A stretch of DNA of 16,034 nucleotides from Acidobacteriota bacterium (GCA_028749105.1 JAQUQF010000011.1:1-16034), one strand, 5' to 3'. Shown: positions 8,643 to 16,030, numbered from the stretch's first letter. The notes: generated by a model from the sequence alone, not told the origin. Numbers and translations are program-made.

Positions 8643-8671
8643 TTGACCTGAGGACCCAATCATGCTACAGT
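8643..8671 (+). promoter_or_regulatory. Extended -10 promoter for the NtrY-like kinase and fhs
   Basis: TTGACC (8643-8648), 17-base spacer, TACAGT (8666-8671), preceded by TGC, which makes an extended -10 element. Start of transcription is expected near 8678, giving a leader of about 28 bases before ATG 8706. Together with the minus-strand TTGACA it forms the palindrome GTCAATTGAC (8638-8647). Confidence 0.6.
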
Positions 8672-8705
8672 AAAATGACAGGAGCGGCCGTTCGAGAGCG
8701 GGAAA

Positions 8706-10877
8706 ATGAAGAACAAGAACATCAAGGGCGTGCGTCTGATCATGGCGGCCAGCGTTCTGCTCTTCATTGTCTTCGTCATCCTGCGCATCTATTTCGAGGA
8801 AAGCAAGAACTTCTCGCCTCTGGCCCTGAAGAGCAATACCGTCATCTTCGGCCTGTGGATCATCATCATCCTCTTCGGCTTGACCTTTCTGTTCATCCTG
8901 GCGCGCAACATCCTGAAAATGTACCTGGAGAAGAACCAGGGCGGCGCCGGGCACCGCTTCAAGAACCGGCTGGTCTTCTTCTTCATCGCCTTCTCCATCG
9001 TCCCGACCCTGCTGCTGTTTTTCTTCGCCACCGACGTCATCTCGCAGAGCATCGAGCAGTGGTTCAAGACGCCCGTTGAGAACATCATGAAGAACGTCGA
9101 CGAGGTCAAGGCCAACTATTACGGAAAGATCAACGAGGATCTCGAGCATTATTCGGGACTGATCGCCGCCATGATCCAGCAGAAGCGGATGTACACCGAG
9201 GACAACCGCAGCTTCCTGCAGAACAAGCTCAAGGAGAAGATGCTGGAGTACAAGCTCGACGTGATCAACATCTACCGCAACCGCAACGAGGTCTTCGCCA
9301 TCTTCAACCCGCGCATCCCCATGCAGGAATACAAGAGCCTGCCCCTGACCGTCGTCTATCGCGGCCTGGGCGGCGCCGGCTTCACCACCATCGACGCCCT
9401 CAAGACCGGCGAACTCATCCGCAACGGCGTGGCCTTCGACATCGAGCAGGGCGACAAGATGCTGATCATCACCGGCAAATACTTCCCCGAGAGCTACACG
9501 CGCAGCCTGAACGCGCTGGCGGGCATGGTCAACAAGCACAACCAGATGCGCATCCTGCGCGACCCGGTCAAGAACACCTATATCCTGCTGTTTCTGTTCA
9601 TCACCATCCTGATCATCTTCTCGGCTTCCTGGCTGGGCTTCTACCTGGCCAAGGGCATCACCGTGCCCATCGAGAAGCTGATCGCCGCCACCTCCGAGAT
9701 CGCCAAGGGCAATCTCGATGTGCGCATCGACTACGCCGCCGAAGACGAGTTCAACACCCTGATCAACGAGTTCAACCGCATGGCCAGCGACCTGAAGGAG
9801 AACAACGACAAGCTGAACCGGCGCACCATCCAGCTGCGCCACCGCCGCAGCTACATCGAGACCATCCTGAAGAACATCACCTCCGGCGTCATGGCCTTGA
9901 ATTCGCGGGGCGAGATCATCGCCATCAACCCCGAGGCCGCCCGCATGCTGTCGCTGGATGTGGAGACGGCCACGCGCAAGAATTACACCGCCGTGATTTC
10001 GGAGACCATCTACCAGGATGTCCGCGAGCTGATCGGCAAGGCCCTCGAGACGCGCTTCAAGCTGATCGAGAAGGAGATCGACGTCAAGCTGCAGGGCAAG
10101 TACATCAACATGGCCGTCAAGGTCACGCAGCTGCGCAACCCGATCAACAGCCGCTTCGCCGGGCTGCTGGTGGTGCTTACCGATTTGACCGAGCTGATCA
10201 AGGCCCAGCGCATGCTGGTCTGGCGCGAGGTGGCCAAGCGCATCGCCCACGAGATCAAGAACCCGCTCACCCCCATCCAGATCTCCTCGCAGCGCATTTT
10301 GCGCAGCCTGGACCAGCCGCCGGAAAAGTTCCGCGCCATCGTCGAGGACAGCCTGAACATCATCCTGCAGGAACTGGACTCGATCAAGAACCTGGCCGAG
10401 GAATTCGGCAACTTCGCCCGCCTGCCCGAGATCAAGTTCAGCCAGGGCGACGTCAACGAGATCCTGGAGAAGCTGGTATCCGTCTACACGTCCGTTTACC
10501 AGAACGTCCAGTTCAAGGTCAGGCTCGACGTGGACCTGCCGCCGCTGATCAAGCTGGATGTCGAGCAGATCAAGCGTGTTTTCATCAACATCATCGACAA
10601 CGCCCTGCAGGTCATGGACAACCAGGGCGAGATCGAAATTGCCACCCATTTCAACACCGAGAGCAAGTTCATTACCGTCGAGATCGCCGACAGCGGGCCC
10701 GGCATCAGCGACGAGGACAAGCAGAAAGTGTTCCAGCCCTATTTTTCCAAGAAAAGCTCGGGCACCGGACTGGGCATGGCCATCGCCTACAACATCGTCG
10801 AGGAGCACAACGGCATGATCGCGATCAACGACAATCAGCCCCGCGGGGCGCGGTTCGTCATCGAGCTCCCGGCTTAA
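8706..10877 (+). CDS. NtrY-type membrane sensor histidine kinase
   Basis: 723 residues. Hydrophobic segments lie at about 8-28, 45-66 and 86-110, and again at about 292-318. Between the last two is an extracytoplasmic sensing region of about 180 residues. Next come a HAMP linker (about 315-370, 'GITVPIEKLIAATSEIAKGNLDVRID'), a PAS domain (about 385-490, 'ILKNITSGVMALNSRGEIIAINPEAARML') and the kinase core. The phosphorylated His515 lies in 'RIAHEIKNPLTPIQ'. The ATP-binding domain has the N box 'NIIDNALQ' (from 628), G1 'DSGPGIS' and G2 'GTGLGMAIAYNIVEEHNG'. This order and the NPLTPIQ H box match NtrY, which elsewhere pairs with the response regulator NtrX. No regulator gene lies next to it; the following gene is fhs, 28 bases on. 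The Shine-Dalgarno is weak (GAGCGGG). Confidence 0.9.
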   Translation: MKNKNIKGVRLIMAASVLLFIVFVILRIYFEESKNFSPLALKSNTVIFGLWIIIILFGLTFLFILARNILKMYLEKNQGGAGHRFKNRLVFFFIAFSIVPTLLLFFFATDVISQSIEQWFKTPVENIMKNVDEVKANYYGKINEDLEHYSGLIAAMIQQKRMYTEDNRSFLQNKLKEKMLEYKLDVINIYRNRNEVFAIFNPRIPMQEYKSLPLTVVYRGLGGAGFTTIDALKTGELIRNGVAFDIEQGDKMLIITGKYFPESYTRSLNALAGMVNKHNQMRILRDPVKNTYILLFLFITILIIFSASWLGFYLAKGITVPIEKLIAATSEIAKGNLDVRIDYAAEDEFNTLINEFNRMASDLKENNDKLNRRTIQLRHRRSYIETILKNITSGVMALNSRGEIIAINPEAARMLSLDVETATRKNYTAVISETIYQDVRELIGKALETRFKLIEKEIDVKLQGKYINMAVKVTQLRNPINSRFAGLLVVLTDLTELIKAQRMLVWREVAKRIAHEIKNPLTPIQISSQRILRSLDQPPEKFRAIVEDSLNIILQELDSIKNLAEEFGNFARLPEIKFSQGDVNEILEKLVSVYTSVYQNVQFKVRLDVDLPPLIKLDVEQIKRVFINIIDNALQVMDNQGEIEIATHFNTESKFITVEIADSGPGISDEDKQKVFQPYFSKKSSGTGLGMAIAYNIVEEHNGMIAINDNQPRGARFVIELPA

Positions 10878-10905
10878 GCCGGGGCGCAACGGGGAGACGC
10901 TGAAC

Positions 10906-12552
10906 ATGGCGGAACGCATGCTGCCGATCCGTGAGATCGCCGCCCGCTTCGGCATAGACGAGGCGGAGTTGTATTATTACGGCCCCTACAAAGCCAAGCT
11001 GGAGCCTTCGCTGGCCCGGCGCCTGGCCCGCTGCGAGAACTGCGGCCGCCAGGTGCTGGTCACTGCCACCACGCCGACGCCGGCGGGCGAGGGCAAGACC
11101 ACCACCGCCATCGGCCTGTCGATGGCCCTGAACCGCATCGGGGTGACGTCCATCGTCACCCTGCGCGAGCCGTCGCTGGGCCCGGTGTTCGGCATGAAGG
11201 GCGGCGCCACCGGCGGCGGCGCCTCGCAGGTGCTGCCCGCCGACGAGATCGATCTGCACTTCACCGTCGACATCCACGCCGTCACCACCGCCAACAACCT
11301 GCTGGCGGCCATGATCGACAACCACATCCAGCAGGGCAACCGCCTGGGCATCGACACGCGGCGCATCGCCTGGCGCCGGGTGATCGACATGAACGACCGC
11401 GCCCTGCGCGAGATCGTCATCGGCCTGGGCGGCCGGCAGAACGGCTTCGCCCGCGAGGACGCCTTCAACATCTCCGTGGCCTCCGAGGTCATGGCCGTGC
11501 TCTGTCTGGCCGATGACTTCCAGGACCTGAAGGATCGCCTGGCCCGGATGGTCATCGGCTTCACCTCGAAGAACAAGCCCATCACCGCCGCCGACCTCAA
11601 GGCCGTGGGCTCCATGGCGCTGCTGCTCAAGGACGCCGTCAAGCCCAACCTGGTGCAGACCTCGGAGGGGACGCCGGCCATCATCCATGGCGGCCCGTTT
11701 GCCAACATCGCCCACGGCACCAATTCCATCCAGGCCATGCGCCTGGCCCAGGCCCTGGCGCAGGTTACGGTCACCGAGGCCGGCTTCGCCTCGGAGCTGG
11801 GCGGCGAGAAGTTCCTGGATTTCGTCAGCCGTACGGGGAAGTTCAACGTCGACGCCGTGGTGCTGGTCACCACCCTGCGGGCGTTGAAGTACCACGGCGG
11901 CGCCGGCAGGGACATCCTGGCCGAAAGGAACATCGAGGCCCTGGTCAAGGGCTTCGACAACCTGGACAAGCACATCGAGAACATGCAGCTTTTCGGGGTG
12001 CCGCTGATCGTGGCCATCAACTATTTTCCCGACAATGATGCCGAGGAGCTGGCGCTCACGGTGAAGCACGTCTCCACGCGCAAGGTCAAGGCTTTTGTCA
12101 GTGACCCCTACAATAAGGGGGGCGAGGGCTGCCTGGACCTGGCGCGGGCGGTCGAGGAGGCCACGCGCTCCGGGGCGACGGTGCGCCCCATCTACGAGCC
12201 GGAGTGGAGCATTCCCAAGAAGATAGAGACCATCGCCACGACCATGTACGGCGCTGCGCGCATCAACTACACCCGCCAGGCGCGCAAGGACATCGAGCTG
12301 CTCAACGAGCTCGGCTACGACAAGCTCCACGTGATCATTGCCAAGACGCCCAACTCGCTCTCCGACGACCCCAAGGCGCTGGGCCGGCCGCGCGATTTCG
12401 ATGTCGACGTCGACCGCCTCTTCCTCTCCGCCGGCGCCGGCTTCGTGGTCGCCGTCTGCGGCGAGATCATGCTCATGCCCGGGCTGCCCAAGAGCCCGGC
12501 AGCTGAAACGATCGACATCGACGCCCAGGGCAACATCAGCGGATTGTTCTGA
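10906..12552 (+). CDS. fhs: Formate--tetrahydrofolate ligase
   Basis: 548 residues, within the usual 550-560 range. This cytoplasmic enzyme makes 10-formyl-tetrahydrofolate from formate, tetrahydrofolate and ATP, used for purine synthesis, fMet-tRNA or the methyl branch of acetyl-CoA synthesis. Visible are the ATP loop 'TPTPAGEGKTTT' (56-67), 'LREPSLGPVFGMKGGATGGG' (86-105), 'HAVTTANNLLAAMIDNH', 'MNDRALR', 'LVQTSEGTPAIIHGGPFANI', and the C-terminal 'GEIMLMPGLPKSPAAE' and 'GNISGLF'. Residue 121 is Val in 'HFTVDIHA', where the family normally has Gly (HFTGDIHA). A GGGGAG Shine-Dalgarno precedes the start. It shares the transcription direction and probably the promoter of the sensor kinase. Its last 36 bases recur at 15995-16030. 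Confidence 0.97.
   Translation: MAERMLPIREIAARFGIDEAELYYYGPYKAKLEPSLARRLARCENCGRQVLVTATTPTPAGEGKTTTAIGLSMALNRIGVTSIVTLREPSLGPVFGMKGGATGGGASQVLPADEIDLHFTVDIHAVTTANNLLAAMIDNHIQQGNRLGIDTRRIAWRRVIDMNDRALREIVIGLGGRQNGFAREDAFNISVASEVMAVLCLADDFQDLKDRLARMVIGFTSKNKPITAADLKAVGSMALLLKDAVKPNLVQTSEGTPAIIHGGPFANIAHGTNSIQAMRLAQALAQVTVTEAGFASELGGEKFLDFVSRTGKFNVDAVVLVTTLRALKYHGGAGRDILAERNIEALVKGFDNLDKHIENMQLFGVPLIVAINYFPDNDAEELALTVKHVSTRKVKAFVSDPYNKGGEGCLDLARAVEEATRSGATVRPIYEPEWSIPKKIETIATTMYGAARINYTRQARKDIELLNELGYDKLHVIIAKTPNSLSDDPKALGRPRDFDVDVDRLFLSAGAGFVVAVCGEIMLMPGLPKSPAAETIDIDAQGNISGLF
12517..12552 (+). repeat. Left copy of the fhs 3'-end direct repeat (possible attachment site)
   Basis: The final 12 codons of fhs, encoding IDAQGNISGLF and the stop. 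They are repeated in the same orientation at 15995-16030 with 32 of 36 bases identical; the last 24 bases differ at one position. This copy is continuous with the full fhs gene. Confidence 0.75.
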
Positions 12553-12722
12553 TTCTTGCGAAGACTGCCTTCATCCGGGAGCGAGAGGAAATCATCCGCA
12601 TCCTGCGGCACCTCAAGATGTGGCCGATCGCGTACCCCAACCCCCGGGTGTCGATGCCAGGACTTCTCCGTTTAATATCAACCTGCTGCGAAAAATATCA
12701 GATTAAGAAAGACGTTCCATAG
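12553..12722 (+). pseudogene. Possible decayed transposase C-terminal tail
   Basis: In the frame offset from fhs, bases after the fhs stop translate to 'FIREREEIIRILRHLKMWP', then a Pro-containing stretch and a stop at 12720-12722. The pattern of a helix ending in 'ILRHLK.W' followed by prolines recalls the tails of IS91/IS801-type putative transposases. There is no start codon and no upstream body of the gene. This is recognition by eye of a short stretch; chance similarity is possible. Confidence 0.25.
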
Positions 12723-12750
12723 TCCGGGAAGCGGAGCATTCGTGTTCAGG

Positions 12751-12778
12751 GCAAAATGACGATATTGGGCCATTTTGC
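12751..12778 (+). terminator. Hairpin downstream of fhs, possible terminator
   Basis: GCAAAATG (12751-12758) pairs perfectly with CATTTTGC (12771-12778) across a 12-base loop. It is followed by 'AGGCACTTTT', a weak T run, so it might end fhs transcription. The AT-rich stem and distance of 200 bases from the fhs stop make it a poor intrinsic terminator. It could equally be a recombination or protein-binding site. Confidence 0.3.
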
Positions 12779-12790
12779 AGGCACTTTTGA

Positions 12791-12804
12791 GTAAGCCGGC
12801 TCAC
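12791..12804 (+). repeat. Left member of an imperfect inverted repeat, IS66-end-like
   Basis: GTAAGCCGGCTCAC. Its inverted counterpart at 15959-15971 reads ATAAGCGGCTCAC on the minus strand: 12 matches with one missing C and one end substitution. The opening GTAAGC resembles the tips of IS66-family elements. The pair encloses the cyclase gene. No target duplication is visible next to either end. Confidence 0.35.
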
Positions 12805-12814
12805 CTGGAGCCGG
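12796..12814 (+). other. GC-rich hairpin
   Basis: CCGGCTC (12796-12802) pairs perfectly with GAGCCGG (12808-12814) around the loop ACCTG. No T run follows, so it is not a classic terminator. It overlaps the left inverted-repeat end, as subterminal hairpins of insertion elements often do. Confidence 0.4.
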
Positions 12815-12850
12815 AGGCATGAGAGATTCAAATAGACGCACAGCCATTGA

Positions 12851-12879
12851 TTGCAATTTCATCTGATTATTTTTAGAAT
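12851..12879 (+). promoter_or_regulatory. Promoter for the propeller-GGDEF gene
   Basis: TTGCAA (12851-12856), 17-base spacer, TAGAAT (12874-12879). Transcription is expected to start near 12886. That coincides with the first in-frame ATG and so argues for the downstream start at 12961, which has a proper Shine-Dalgarno. The resulting leader would be about 75 bases. Confidence 0.5.
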
Positions 12880-12960
12880 CCTGTCATGGGAGAAATTGAT
12901 TTTCCTGTCAGACCGCGGGGCTCGTCTTCAAGCCGACCTGCAGCCACCTTGAGGAGTGGG

Positions 12961-15933
12961 ATGCTCTCGTCGCGATGTCCTGGAGGAACCGCGGGTGTTT
13001 TCCCGAGGGAGGGAAATGGCTGGATCAGTCTCCTCCTCGTGATGTTCGGCCTGCTCGTCCTTCTGTCATCCTCCTCCCTCGTGGCGCTGGATCCTAGAAA
13101 ATCCATCACCCAGTACCCTCTCGATCACTGGGCGACACGCGATGGCCTGCCCCTCAACTCGGTCCGTGCCATTTTCCAAAGGCGCGACGGCTACCTCTGG
13201 ATCGGGACCCAGGAAGGACTGGCACGTTTCAACGGATTGTGGTTCACGCGAGTCGGCATCGACAACCCTGCCGGCACGAGATACCCGGATGTCCGAGCTC
13301 TGCTGGAGGACCGTTTCGCGAGCCTGTGGGTCGGTACGTTCGGGACCGGTGTCGCCCGGCTGAGCGAAGGGAGATGGTCGGTCACTTCGACAAAGAACGG
13401 TCTTCCGGACGATATCGTCAACGTCCTCTACCTCGATCGCGCCGGGGATGTCTGGGCCGGCACGAACAGCGGCCTGGCCAGGCTTCGGGTGGACCAGGGG
13501 CGCGAACCGCGGGTCACATCGTTTCCGGAGCTCGGCGGGATCGCGATCAACGCGATATGCGAGGTGGAGCGGGAGGTCTACTGGATCGGGACGATGCGTG
13601 CGGGCCTCTTTGAGATCCGCGATGGCGTGGTCCGGAACATCACGTCGATTCTGCCGATCCGGAATCAGAACGTCACCACGCTTCTGGTTGACCGAGAAGG
13701 GAGGCGCTGGCTGGGGACATCGCCGGGCGGGCTGGTCCGTGTCGACGGAACGTCGCCGCCGAAGTCCTGGGATGTGGAGGAAGTGCACTGGCTTCTGGAG
13801 GACAGGGATGGGAGTGTCTGGGCGGGAACGATCGCAGGTGTCCTGCGATTCTCCGGAGAGGCTGTCAGCGTGCTCACGACTCGCGAGGGATTGGACGATG
13901 ACTCCTCGTTGGCGGGATATGAGGACCGGGACGGGAGCCTCTGGATCGGGACGTCGACGGTGGGGGTGCATCGACTGCGGGACAGCAGGTTCATGCCGAT
14001 CACCGAGAAGGAGGGGCTGTCGAATCGGTTCGTTCGTGCTCTCTATTCGGATGTGGACGGGGCTCTTTGGGCGGGCACCTACGGCGGCGGAGTGTGCCGG
14101 GAGAAGGACGGGGTCTTCTCCTGTTTCGGCGTTTCCCAGGGATTGTCGAACAACTTTGTGCGGTCGATCGCTCAGACCCGTGACGGTGCGATCTGGGTCG
14201 GCACCTTGAACGGCCTGAACCGGATCGAGGGTGGGGTCATCACGAGGTTCGGCAAGGCGGACGGGCTTCTCGATGCGTTCGTGCGCTGTGTGTTCGTCGA
14301 CCGCAAGGGTGATCTCTGGATCGGTCTCGAATCCGGTGACGTACTGGTGTGGGAAGGGGGAGACCCTTCCCGATGCCGGACTCATCGCGGCGTGGCGAGG
14401 ATGGGCATCGTGACGATTCACGAAGACCTGCGGGGACGGCTCTGGGTCGGGACGTACGGCGACGGGCTGTTCGTCTACGAGACAAGCCGGTTCCGTCGCG
14501 TCACCGCAACGGACGGATCCTTACCGCCCTACGTCTACTGTATCTGGGAAGAAGGGGCAACCCTCCTCCTCGGGACGAACGCAGGTCTCGTGTGCCTCAG
14601 AGGGAACCGCGTCGGCCCGGCGACGCCGGACGAGGCGTACACGGGGAACATCTATGGCATCGTGGATGACAGCGACGGCAATCTCTGGTTCACGTCGAAT
14701 CAGGGGGTTTTTCGTGTTTCCAGGAGCGCACTCAAGGAGTTGATGAGCGGCAGCGCGCTGCGGGAAGTCGGCGTTCTCTACGACGAGACGGACGGTATGC
14801 CGGGATCGGAATGCAATGGTGGCTTCCCTGCCGCGTGTCGGCGTCCGGACGGAACACTCCTCTTTCCGACGACGAAGGGAATCGCGGTACTCCGTCCGGA
14901 CACGAAAGGGGGCCCCGGGCTCCCTCCTCCGGTCATGCTGGAGACAGTCGAGCTGGACGAGAAGGAGCTCATGATCCCGCGGGCGGGGCGGGCGATTTTC
15001 CCTCCGGGAAACCACCGGCTGCGATTCAGTTTCGTAGCGCTGAGCTATCTGGCTCCTCAGAAAACCCGGTACCAGTACCGTCTCGAAGGGTATGACGAGG
15101 AGTGGCACGGGACGAAGCAGGTTCCCGAGGCGATCTACACGAACCTGCCCCCTGGAGAGTTCACTTTCCGGGTCATCGCCTGCGATGGCGATGGCGTGTG
15201 GAATACGTCCGGAGTGTCTTTCGCGTTCGAGATCGGCCGCCGCTTCACTCAGACGATCGCGTTCTACGTCCTCTGCGGCCTCAGCGTGGTCACCTGCGCG
15301 CTGGTGGGCTTCCGGCTGCGCATCCGGCAGCTGAAAGCCAGAGAGCGGCAGCTGACCTTACTCGTCGACGAGCGCACGAGAGCGCTGGAGCGTGCGAACC
15401 AGGAACTGGAGCATCTGTCCCTGACAGACAAGCTGACGGAGATAGCCAACCGCAGGGGCTTCGAGCTGTTCCTGGAACGAGAGTGGCGACGTTGTGTCAG
15501 GGAAGGCGGATCGCTGTCACTGATCATGGTAGATGTGGACAATTTTAAGGCATACAACGATACTTATGGTCATCAGGCGGGCGATGAGTGCCTGCGGCAG
15601 GTCGCTCGAGCGCTGAAGGCGAACGTCAATCGGGCGGGGGACCTGGCAGCCCGTTACGGCGGAGAGGAATTCATCGCCGTCCTTTCGGAGACGGGAGCGG
15701 AGAGCGCGGCGGTTGTGGCGGGAAGGATGCGGTCGGCGGTCGAGGCCCTGCGAATCGTCCACAAGAGCTCTCAGGTTTCTCCGTACGTGACGATCAGCCT
15801 GGGATGTACGTCCTGCTCTCCGGGTCGGGGGCACGAGTGGACGTCGCTCGTCCGCGCCGCCGACACGGCTCTCTATCGATCGAAGCAGAACGGGCGGAAC
15901 CGAGTCAGCGTGATCGAGTCCGCGGCTCCGTAG
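12961..15933 (+). CDS. Membrane sensor diguanylate cyclase: propeller repeats, Y_Y_Y, GGDEF
   Basis: 990 residues from ATG 12961, chosen for GAGGAG four bases upstream; the ATG at 12886 has no Shine-Dalgarno and coincides with the likely transcription start. A hydrophobic signal or anchor lies at about 22-42. About 13 two-component-regulator propeller repeats follow, each like 'DGYLWIGTQEGLARF' or 'GRLWVGTYGDGLFVY', enough for two seven-bladed propellers. Next come a Y_Y_Y domain (about 660-755, 'RYQYRLEGYDEEW', 'YTNLPPGEFTFRV'), a membrane helix at about 765-785, a short coiled coil, and the GGDEF domain. The active site is GGEEF (900-904), with the inhibitory RxxD at R891-D894 exactly five residues before it, so it should make cyclic di-GMP and be product-inhibited. 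Codon use (many GGG, GGA, CGG, CGA) differs from the genes to the left, suggesting foreign origin. The ligand is unknown. Confidence 0.92.
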   Translation: MLSSRCPGGTAGVFPREGNGWISLLLVMFGLLVLLSSSSLVALDPRKSITQYPLDHWATRDGLPLNSVRAIFQRRDGYLWIGTQEGLARFNGLWFTRVGIDNPAGTRYPDVRALLEDRFASLWVGTFGTGVARLSEGRWSVTSTKNGLPDDIVNVLYLDRAGDVWAGTNSGLARLRVDQGREPRVTSFPELGGIAINAICEVEREVYWIGTMRAGLFEIRDGVVRNITSILPIRNQNVTTLLVDREGRRWLGTSPGGLVRVDGTSPPKSWDVEEVHWLLEDRDGSVWAGTIAGVLRFSGEAVSVLTTREGLDDDSSLAGYEDRDGSLWIGTSTVGVHRLRDSRFMPITEKEGLSNRFVRALYSDVDGALWAGTYGGGVCREKDGVFSCFGVSQGLSNNFVRSIAQTRDGAIWVGTLNGLNRIEGGVITRFGKADGLLDAFVRCVFVDRKGDLWIGLESGDVLVWEGGDPSRCRTHRGVARMGIVTIHEDLRGRLWVGTYGDGLFVYETSRFRRVTATDGSLPPYVYCIWEEGATLLLGTNAGLVCLRGNRVGPATPDEAYTGNIYGIVDDSDGNLWFTSNQGVFRVSRSALKELMSGSALREVGVLYDETDGMPGSECNGGFPAACRRPDGTLLFPTTKGIAVLRPDTKGGPGLPPPVMLETVELDEKELMIPRAGRAIFPPGNHRLRFSFVALSYLAPQKTRYQYRLEGYDEEWHGTKQVPEAIYTNLPPGEFTFRVIACDGDGVWNTSGVSFAFEIGRRFTQTIAFYVLCGLSVVTCALVGFRLRIRQLKARERQLTLLVDERTRALERANQELEHLSLTDKLTEIANRRGFELFLEREWRRCVREGGSLSLIMVDVDNFKAYNDTYGHQAGDECLRQVARALKANVNRAGDLAARYGGEEFIAVLSETGAESAAVVAGRMRSAVEALRIVHKSSQVSPYVTISLGCTSCSPGRGHEWTSLVRAADTALYRSKQNGRNRVSVIESAAP

Positions 15934-15958
15934 GCTTCGACCAGCTGATTCATCAAAC

Positions 15959-15971
15959 GTGAGCCGCTTAT
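15959..15971 (-). repeat. Right member of the imperfect inverted repeat
   Basis: Reads ATAAGCGGCTCAC on the minus strand, matching 12791-12804 apart from one missing C and the outermost base. It lies 26 bases after the cyclase stop. The 60 bases between the cyclase and the fhs-like repeat hold nothing else that can be recognised, including no terminator. Confidence 0.35.
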
Positions 15972-15994
15972 GCGCTGGAAGAGAGGTGAAAAAG

Positions 15995-16030
15995 ATTGAC
16001 GCCAAAGGCAACATCAGCGGACTGTTCTGA
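15995..16030 (+). repeat. Right copy of the fhs 3'-end direct repeat (orphan fhs tail)
   Basis: Encodes IDAKGNISGLF and a TGA stop, matching the fhs C-terminus in frame. Differences from 12517-12552 are two silent changes (ATC/ATT, TTG/CTG) and one Gln-to-Lys codon. Upstream of about 15986 the resemblance to fhs stops, so this is an isolated tail and not a second gene. It could be an att-type scar, or the remnant of a second fhs from a related strain. Confidence 0.75.

Larger units (their letters stand above)
12553..12960. other. 408-base gap between fhs and the cyclase gene: remnant and hairpins, no intact gene
   Basis: No convincing complete gene. It holds a possible transposase tail (to 12722), two perfect-stem hairpins (12751-12778 and 12796-12814), an IS-end-like sequence (12791-12804) and a promoter for the cyclase gene (12851-12879). 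The second half is richer in A and T than the flanking genes. A 15-codon reading frame starting at 12819 has GGAGG one base from its ATG, too close to be trusted. Confidence 0.6.

Noticed and set aside
8595..10955. A 786-codon open frame antisense to the sensor kinase
   Set aside because: Its sequence is low-complexity (Asp, Gln, Leu, Val, Gly) and simply mirrors the codon bias of the kinase. It also runs through the kinase promoter, and the plus-strand protein has clear domains.
10858..12330. A 490-codon open frame antisense to fhs
   Set aside because: Shadow of fhs; no domain and no translation signal.
12819..12866. A 15-codon reading frame after a GGAGG, as a possible leader peptide
   Set aside because: The GGAGG is one base from the ATG, too close for initiation, and the peptide has no regulatory codon run. 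It also lies upstream of the cyclase promoter start.
12886..12960. Upstream ATG giving a cyclase 25 residues longer
   Set aside because: It has no Shine-Dalgarno and coincides with the predicted transcription start, whereas ATG 12961 follows GAGGAG. A leaderless long form cannot be fully excluded.
12553..12960. Group II intron or CRISPR-like structure in the gap after fhs
   Set aside because: A GGAGCCGG-like stretch prompted the idea, but there is no domain V hairpin, no reverse transcriptase and no repeat-spacer pattern.
15986..16030. A 14-codon gene or the end of a second complete fhs at the right edge
   Set aside because: Similarity to fhs ends at about 15986 and the bases before it belong to the cyclase 3' region, so it is only a tail fragment.
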